From the NCBI GenBank assembly GCA_039566865.1, contig CM076943.1:39440663-39504662 (forward strand): DNA of 64,000 nt, written 5' to 3'. A model generated the notes under the pieces. That model saw only the letters and a list, made by a program, of their open reading frames with translations. It made no database searches and was not told the DNA's origin. Within the stretch, counting starts at the first letter, position 1. Every line of letters starts with the position of its first letter. Made by a program: the position numbers and the translations under genes. Source of the DNA: Aurelia coerulea. Its lineage: Eukaryota > Cnidaria > Scyphozoa > Semaeostomeae > Ulmaridae. Below, one piece after another: positions 57,784 through 64,000 of the stretch.

Positions 57784-58720
57784 CAAGACTTTCACCGGTC
57801 TTTATACCGATTTTTCTAGCCTACCCCCCACCAAATATAAGATTAATCTAGTTAGGGTGTTAATTTATCGGGCTTTTCATATTTGCTCGTCTTACTATAA
57901 TTTCCATGAAGAAATTGTTCGCATCAAGAAGATCCTGACTGATAATTGCTTCCCCAAGAGCTTAATTGACCGCGTTATTAAGAACTTTTTGGATCGCCAA
58001 TTTGCATCCAGTTCTTCAGCTAAACCGGATAAAAAAGTCCCCCTTTTATTCTGTATACTGTACCTAGGGCAGTATAGCTTGCAAATGAAAACTAGGCAAA
58101 TAGAATCATCAAACATTGCTATCCTAATATCCAATTGAGAGTTATTTGTCTGTCCCCCAAACGCATTGGATCGCTTTTCCCGTTTAAAGTATTCCCGTTG
58201 GATCGCTTTTCCCGTCATCTGTCATTTACAAGTTTCAGTGTCCTGGCTGCCATGCCTCGTACTATGGAAAAACATCACGTGATTTAATTACTCGATGCAG
58301 AGAGCACTTGGGAGTTAATAAAGCTGGTCTTTTAAATGAAAGGTAGTCCATCTGCCGTCGGGGATCATATTAACCAATCACGGCACGCCACGTCGCTTAA
58401 AGATTTCTCTATTTTGGACAGAGCCAACAATGGGTTTGATTTACTCATTCACGGAAGCCTTTTACTTCTACGGGATCGACCTGAACTTAATTCCCAACAG
58501 TCATCTATTCCCCTGGTCCTCTTCTGAATTTGTTGCCCAACTTATCCACTCGGGGCTTAGGCCTCGGGTCCCCTGTGCGTAGGAAATGTAACTCACGCTT
58601 GTTTACCTCGTTTTTAGTTTTGTTTGTTTCTCGGTATAAATTGCCACTCATTATTATTCAGATTCGCTGATGATGAACGAAGTTGGTTCGAAACGTTCGA
58701 ATAAACATGTTTACGTCTAA
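57784..58720 (+). mobile_element. Penelope-like element fragment
   Basis: In one frame the start reads TGLYTDFSSLPPTKYKINLV then RVLIYRAFHICSS and FHEEIVRIKKILTDN, the thumb end of Penelope-like RTs. After a stop at 58136 and a frame change come CHASYYGKTSRDLITRCREH, then SAVGDHINQSRHATSLKDFS and RPELNSQQSSIPLVLF, the GIY-YIG endonuclease region. The RT catalytic core is absent and several lesions break the frame, so it is a dead 5'-truncated copy. Satellite remnants on both sides suggest it landed in the array. The family name rests on motif memory. Confidence 0.8.
58661..58720 (+). ncRNA. Hammerhead-ribozyme-like motif
   Basis: CTGATGA (58667-58673) is followed by a small hairpin GAAC/GTTC (58675-58678, 58686-58689), GAAAC (58690-58694), and a second pairing ACGT (58693-58696 with 58713-58716) that ends in GTC (58715-58717), the usual cleavage triplet. 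Hammerhead ribozymes are known in the terminal repeats of Penelope-like elements. Weak points: one unpaired T at the base of helix II and a poor helix I. It may be decayed. Confidence 0.4.
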
Positions 58721-58879
58721 TTAATTAATTCAAACCCTTTCTACTTGGAATGTCACCTGGATTTGTCAAACTTAATTAATATGGAATGTCAAATATATAA
58801 AAATGAAGATATATACAATGATTGTCGTCGCTTGCCTCGTCCTAGGTTTCACAAGGTAATTAGCCGTCAGCTCTTCCCT

Positions 58880-59275
58880 CCGATTTACATCTAAATGTAT
58901 CCCCCCGACAGAGATTATTGGAGGTGCTTACTTGGCTGAGAATTCCGTATTTCTTTCATTGTGGGAAATTAGCATCCACACTTAAAGACATGAAAGCAAC
59001 TGTAAAATCAATTTCAAAAGCAGAAATTCGGACAATTTACCGAAGGAAAATAAAGAACATTTTCACAGGGATTGTAGCTAAGCTTTTCTCCTACTTGCAT
59101 TTAAGATATGAACACAGAGATTACTGGAGGCGTTTACTTTGCTGAAATCTCCATCTTTCGTCAATTGTGGGAAATCAGCAGTCACGTTTGAGAGCGAAAG
59201 ATGAAAGTAAATCCAGAAGCAGAAATTCCGACGATGTACCGAAAAAAAATGGGAAACGTTTCACAAGGTAATTTA
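58880..59275. repeat. Diverged satellite units
   Basis: Two decayed units with ATTGTGGGAAATTAGCA and AATTGTGGGAAATCAGCAGT correspond to the satellite consensus. They mark the original right part of the array. Confidence 0.75.
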
Positions 59276-59303
59276 CCCTCCGCTTTACATCTAAAAATAT
59301 TAA

Positions 59304-60182
59304 CCCTAATCCTACCGGGCTTTTTTTGATCTAACATAGCCGGGGGGGGGGGGGGGGTGCTTTCCACCCCCCCTCTATAATTGGCCGTAGACTAATGGGA
59401 AATCATTGAAACTTGGCAAGGGCGTAGTCCTAACTATTCTTAACTGATTGGTAGTTTTGGGCGTGGCTACCTCATTAGCTGACGTCACTATGACGTCATA
59501 ATGCCGGAAAATGTCAAAATATATGGTTTTCTAGCTTATTCGTTCTAAAAACGGAATAAAGGTAATCTGAATGACTTTTTCCATTCTTATTTGGCGTATT
59601 ATTCATTTCCCTTTCAAATATGATGCATATAGGTGTTTTTAGACCGTTATTTTGGAAGAAAATGACGAAAATTGATGACGTCATAACTAAAAACTGTGTT
59701 TTTCTGCCAAAAATTGATAATAATTGGTTCGAAATGCTTTTAAAGTATTGCATAACGCAATTCTATGCTTTTTAAACAAAATTTGTTGGAAAAATCTTCA
59801 AAATTTGCCAAAATGACCCAAAATGACGGCCCGAGTGACGTCATCATTTAAGAATGCTGACGTCAGCAAATTCCATTGTTATTGACAACAATAGAAAGCT
59901 AATTGTTTGCTGATTCTTTTAAAGTACAATAGTCAACATTTGGAACTAATTCTGGTAGTAAAAATATCAAAATCATTAATTTTTCCAATACCTTGCTCCA
60001 AATATGGTAGTGTCACCTGTCACGTGACACCTATTGTTCAAAAATTTAATTGTCAAAATGTAGCTAATAGATAATTAGTAATTGTCAGAGAGTTTGAGGG
60101 TCATAGCTTTTGTCGTTAAAGAATGCTCTGCAAAAAACCGACAGGGGGGGTGGAAAACACCTAACCCCCGGTAGGATTAGGG
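59304..60182. mobile_element. piggyBac-like non-autonomous element, 879 bp
   Basis: TTAA at 59300-59303 precedes CCCTAATCCTACCGGG, and the exact inverse CCCGGTAGGATTAGGG precedes TTAA at 60183-60186. CCCT-type ends with TTAA targets are the mark of piggyBac. G/C tracts lie just inside each end. The AT-rich interior has no transposase. Confidence 0.85.
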
Positions 60183-60351
60183 TTAAGATAGAGATCACTG
60201 GAGGTGTGTACTGAAATCTCCATCTTGCAGTATTGATGGTATCGCCTCAGCCTCACAGAACTAACAAATTTTCGCATGATACGACAAAAATTTCGCGGGG
60301 GACAGATAAGAGTTTAAACAAGATGAAATGAAACGCTTTTCTTGAACTTAC

Positions 60352-60494
60352 TCAGGACTTTAAAATAATTGCTGAACACTTGCAATCCTGATATCCAGCC
60401 TGATGCAACAATTCCTTCCAAATAGTGCAATGGATCAACTTCTGTCTTGAAAAATTTCACTGATAAATCGACCAACGTATAGAATTTGCTTGGC
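60352..60494 (-). CDS. SEA module 0, third exon (c)
   Basis: The exon is 143 bp, acceptor CTATTTCAG, donor GTAAGTTC, phase 2 in and 1 out, the same as the c exons at 43009 and 29294. It encodes PSKFYTLVDLSVKFFKTEVD, then YLEGIVASGWISGLQVFSNY and FKVL. LVDLSVKF matches the VVVDMLVRF strand, and the G-I...G-W-I pattern matches the other c exons. The second exon of this module was not found; a candidate first exon is at 60903. Confidence 0.7.
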
Positions 60495-60605
60495 CTGAAA
60501 TAGAAATAAACTATGTACGAGCTTTAAAGTGATAAAAGTACAACTACGACTTTCATCAACATTTGCTTTTGCCATTCGTCTTGTCCCTAATTAGGATGAA
60601 ATTTT

Positions 60606-60848
60606 CATCTGAGTGAGTGGCCGAGCAGCTTGTACAGTTTCCTTCAGGTGACTGAAGTTACGCTCGGTCGAGTGAGGTCAAACTCCGGATGGATGACCTC
60701 GGAGACTGAACCTCACATCTCACCTCGCTGTCCTTTGGAAGGGAAGTTAAACAAGGAGTCCAATGCCTGGATCCGGCATGCATAATGGGCTTAACTTAGC
60801 TTCAAGTAGCTAGAAATACCTCCTGCCCACTGAAAATAAAGTACTTAA
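60606..60848 (+). mobile_element. SINE with 5S-rRNA-like core, plus copy
   Basis: This is the inverted sister of 49521-49762. GAAGTTACGC ... GGATGGATGACC (60654-60698) is again exactly 45 nt, as in 5S rRNA box A to box C. The head has TGGCCGAGCAG, a good A-box match. It ends ACTTAGCTTCAAGTAGCTAG plus a short AT-rich tail. It sits where the second exon of SEA module 0 would be expected. Confidence 0.65.
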
Positions 60849-60902
60849 AAAATCTCATGCTGCGATTCAAATTGGTTTCTCGAATACTCAAGGAATCTTA
60901 TC

Positions 60903-61009
60903 TGTATGATCCAAAAAAGGTTCCAATTTGATCAGGCCATTTAGGTTTAATTCATCTCTTGCAAACATGTAGCAATCCTCGATAGGAAACTTGAAGAAAA
61001 CTACATTGC
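60903..61009 (-). CDS. Candidate SEA module 0 first exon, non-GT donor
   Basis: After acceptor ATATCAACAG a phase-1 frame reads NVVFFKFPIEDCYMFARDEL then NLNGLIKLEPFLDHT. If it ends in phase 0 like the other first exons, its length is exactly 107 bp, identical to those at 46819 and 32497. The base pair after the end is GA (GATAAG), not GT. It could be a decayed exon, a rare GA-AG intron, a sequence error or a chance match. The sequence similarity to the other first exons is weak. Confidence 0.4.
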
Positions 61010-61339
61010 CTGTTGATATTGATGCGTTGAGATACACGCCCGACAAAGCAGGAGGGAAAATTGTCTGCGCATGCGCAAATAACCCGCGCGAGCAGAAGGG
61101 GTCAGAGGCAGATCTTCGAAAACAACATAACATACTGTGAGGAAAAAACACCTCTGAAAAAAGGCAGGATATCGCAGCACAATCCCCACCTTTACCTCGC
61201 TGTATTTTTAGCTACGAAAAAGTATCAATTTAGCTATCTTTTCAGCACAAGTAGGTAACTGTGAAATGACCGGTACATCGGATTAACTGCAGTGGGTTCT
61301 TCTCGAAAACAACCATATTAGGGTAGAATAGAAAGACAT

Positions 61340-61710
61340 TCATCATAAAAATATGAAATATCCAACGATTCCCCATGGCCTCGGTAAGATTTTTTCAACG
61401 AGAAATCTACATTAAAGAAGCTATCTTTTAGGCATTACAAGATGTTTGGGGGAAAATCCGCTCTTTGTTAGGAATCTTTTCTCGCGTGAGCTCAAACTTA
61501 CATCTGACTATAACTGTGGCAATTTGAAACGAAAATTTGAAATACATCCAACAAAACAGACAAATTTCAAAAATCGCTGCTTTGCCTCGAAAAGATTTAT
61601 CAACAAGAAACCTTTTAAATAAGCCATCTTTTAGGCATGACCAGATGTTTGGTGGAAAAATCTGTTTATTTTTAGGAAACTCTCTCGCGTCAGCTCAAAA
61701 TCGCGTCTGA
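61340..61710. repeat. Tandem duplication, about 185 bp x 2
   Basis: TTTTTCAACGAGAAATCTAC ... CATCTTTTAGGCAT..CAAGATGTTTGG and CTCTCGCGT(G/C)AGCTCAAA occur in both halves (about 61390-61515 and 61600-61710), with moderate divergence. Confidence 0.65.
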
Positions 61711-62075
61711 TAAGGGAAACGTGCCACCCTCCAAGATTTTGCAATTTGCAAAGTACCCTTTCATTTTTCAGGAAGTACCCCTTTAGCTCAATGAAAAAGT
61801 ACCTTGAAGTGTCGTGCCCCTCCAAGTTTGAGATGCTTCTTCATACGTCCCCTGCTTTCATTCGAAAATGATTGCACGTATTTTTTGTAAGAAACTAAGA
61901 GTTTGGGCCAGTACTGAAAAATTCTTAAAATTATCAGATTTTGAGTACTCAGAGTTTCTTACGAGTTTCTTAGAGGTTCCATAACAATCTTCATGTTCAC
62001 TACTTGTGCCCTCGTGAATATTTCAAACAAGGCTTTTTAAGCCTTTATGTTTAGACATTACTCAAGTACCTTAAA

Positions 62076-62412
62076 GTAATATGATACAGGAAACAAGTGA
62101 AAGTAAAAATACATCTAGGATTTCCTTTATCAAAATAAATAGTTTCTTAACTTATATTTTCCCAGTACCGGAGTGTCTTAATTTTTTGGCGATTTGAGAG
62201 TTGAGATTCTTATAAAAAAAATACATGTACCTAACGAGTAATATGATACAGGAAACAAGTTAAAGCAAAGTAAAAATATGTCAAGGATTTCCTTTATCAA
62301 AATAAATAGTTTCTTAACTTCTATTATCCCAGTGCTGGAGTGTCTTAATTTTTTGGCAATCTGAGAGTTGAGTTTCTTATGGGCAGTTTCTTACAAAAAA
62401 ATACATGTAAAT
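62076..62412. repeat. Tandem duplication, about 165 bp x 2
   Basis: Both copies contain TAATATGATACAGGAAACAA, GGATTTCCTTTATCAAAATA and GAGTGTCTTAATTTTTTGGC, ending in AAAAAAATACATGTA. Copy 2 has a small AAAGC insertion. Confidence 0.85.
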
Positions 62413-63640
62413 CTAGGGGGCAGAGACACATCATAGAAAGCAGAAAATATCCAAAAATGGGTTAAAACAAGAAAGCAATACCAAAGTGTAAATTCAGGGC
62501 TCCAGAACTTTAAAACAATGTCCTGGGTTGGGTTCCTTTGACTCATGTAGGATTTACAGTCGAAATTTTGATCAAGCGTGGATACTTAACTGATTACAGC
62601 TAACTTTGCATATTTTACAGAGTTTTGAACAAATGAAAAAATCAACAAAATTTTCAGGTTTTCTGATAGCAACACAAACCTTTATGTCAATGAAATAATG
62701 TTCAAATAATAGTGAGAAGAAACATGAGGTGTTTGCAAAGTTTAGTTAGATCTAGGAATGTTAACCTTTGCATCAAAATATCTATGTGGACTGTCGTGAT
62801 TATCATCAAATGGATTTGTCACTCTAATTTGGATTTGTCACTGAATACAATTATCAATTGACATGAACATGATCTTTTTCATCATTGTTATTACCCTCCG
62901 AAATATGGAGTGAAATGACTGATTTTAACAAATGTATACAGCTAATCTAATCTTACTTCTGCAATATAAACATTTAAACATCGCACACAACAACCTCATA
63001 ACAATCATAATTAATCTTTACCACATAAAATAATACAAAAAATGTATCTGGTAATGCAAGTTCATGATCATCTCCTGCTAAGCAAAAGGTAATCAACTTA
63101 TTTCATGATAGAAATAACAATGTGATTGTTCATTATACAATTCACTACATGCTACAATGTTGTTTCTTTTGTTTCCTTTTGCTACTTTGCAGCAATATTG
63201 GTGTTGGAATCTTGTGAAATGTTGAAATGGGCAGTAATCATTCATTCCATACTGAAATGTACTGGTTGCCATATCTTGCAAACTTTTTATCTTTCTGAAA
63301 ATCATGTTCATGTTCTGTAATAGCTATGGAAAATGGAAAGACTTTATTTTTCAAGCTAAAATTAAAAATAGTAACAAGCAAAAAGCTCTCCAAATGAATA
63401 AATTTATGGACTGTTTGAATTCAAGCAAATTGGCAAATTACAGTGAAATAGTCACTTTTAATTCAATCAACCAAGATTACATATCATTTCCCCCTTTTAA
63501 ATCTGGGAACTACATGCATACTGTAGTTCAAAGGTGGATCTATCATTATTTCTAAATGTTACATTGCCAACACACACAGTAAATATTTCTAAACTATGCA
63601 CTCTGTATCAAAATGTAACTCAACAATTGTAGTTTCAAGA
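62413..63640. other. No gene recognised
   Basis: The stretch is AT-rich, with chance ORFs under 85 codons and no splice-bounded coding segment. Confidence 0.45.
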
Positions 63641-63654
63641 TATAAACGAAAACT

Positions 63655-63995
63655 TCTGCAGCATGAACCAGTTTCTTGGGGGCTTTGTGGGAAACTTTAG
63701 ACCAAAATTAGATGCCACCTTCTGGTGAAAAGTTGCTAATTTTCTATTGTTACTTGGTGAGCATATAAATATTTTCCCTATGCATCGTGTCAAACTTTCC
63801 CCAATCATTGTAGTTTCCAACAGTGAAAAAATTTTCTCTGCAGCATTGGGCAGTTTTTTGCTAAAATGGTTTGTGGGGTATTTTAGGCCAAAATATGTAA
63901 ACAAATTATGGCAATAAAAGTCCCTGATTACCACAATTTTTTAGTCAGCATATGAATATTTTCCCAAATATGCACATGGTGCTAAAATGTTCTCC
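63655..63995. repeat. Diverged tandem repeat, about 185-bp period
   Basis: CTGCAGCAT, GTTT(C/T)TTG, TTTGTGGG, TTTTAGGCCAAAAT and CATAT(A/G)AATATTTTCCC occur in the same order twice. The second unit is cut by the window end, so the array may continue. Confidence 0.7.
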
Positions 63996-64000
63996 AAACT

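Noticed and set aside
60495..60600. Missing second exon of SEA module 0, read as GQDEWQKQMLMKVVV on the minus strand after a TTAG acceptor
   Set aside because: No GT donor fits the needed phase and the remaining intron would be too short.

Overview
The window is animal nuclear DNA, not bacterial or organellar: it is AT-rich, its coding sequence is split into short exons with GT-AG borders, and it is crowded with transposons. The mix (SEA modules joined by phase-1 exons, a DUF4537/Tudor-like gene, CR1/L2-like LINEs with a 2A motif, a Penelope-like element, many palindromic MITEs) suggests a marine invertebrate, most likely a cnidarian. The species cannot be fixed from sequence alone. HOST GENE 1 (plus strand, about 1.27-8.06 kb) is the 3' part of a DUF4537-type gene: four exons at 1268, 3369, 6616 and 7924 with matching phases and a stop at 8060. 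A second stop-bearing exon at 6990 may be an alternative end. HOST GENE 2 (minus strand, from beyond 60.5 kb down to about 24.55 kb, perhaps 22.93 kb) encodes a large extracellular-type protein. Its SEA-like modules are built from exon triplets of 107 + 59 + 143-170 bp, joined by symmetric phase-1 linker exons. Two linkers are very large: a 387-residue Gln/Pro-rich exon and a 596-residue Ser/Thr/Asn/Gln/Ala-rich exon. A four-cysteine module follows near the 3' end. Neither the start nor a certain stop of this gene is in the window. MOBILE DNA fills the rest. LINE-A (11492-17632) is a full-length but decayed 6.1-kb LINE with a 9-bp target duplication and a 2A-like peptide ahead of its endonuclease; a truncated sister copy lies at 39550-40087, nested inside a palindromic MITE. 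LINE-B (about 44.75-45.92 kb) is truncated. LINE-C (55397-57274) is young, with an intact C-terminal ORF, poly-A and a 10-bp target duplication, and sits inside a 186-193-bp satellite. Two more LINE shards lie at 19.3 and 32.7 kb. A Penelope-like fragment with GIY-YIG motifs and a hammerhead-like 3' motif is at 57.8-58.7 kb. Many non-autonomous DNA elements are delimited: several TA-flanked families beginning CCGGGTG, TTAA-flanked (piggyBac-like) elements, a 0.96-kb foldback downstream of gene 1, G-tract MITEs, and two copies of a SINE with a 5S-rRNA-like core. Pentanucleotide microsatellites sit in gene 2 introns. The most informative structures are the repeated SEA exon triplet, the 2A-bearing LINE, the Penelope fragment with its ribozyme-like tail, and the nested insertions.
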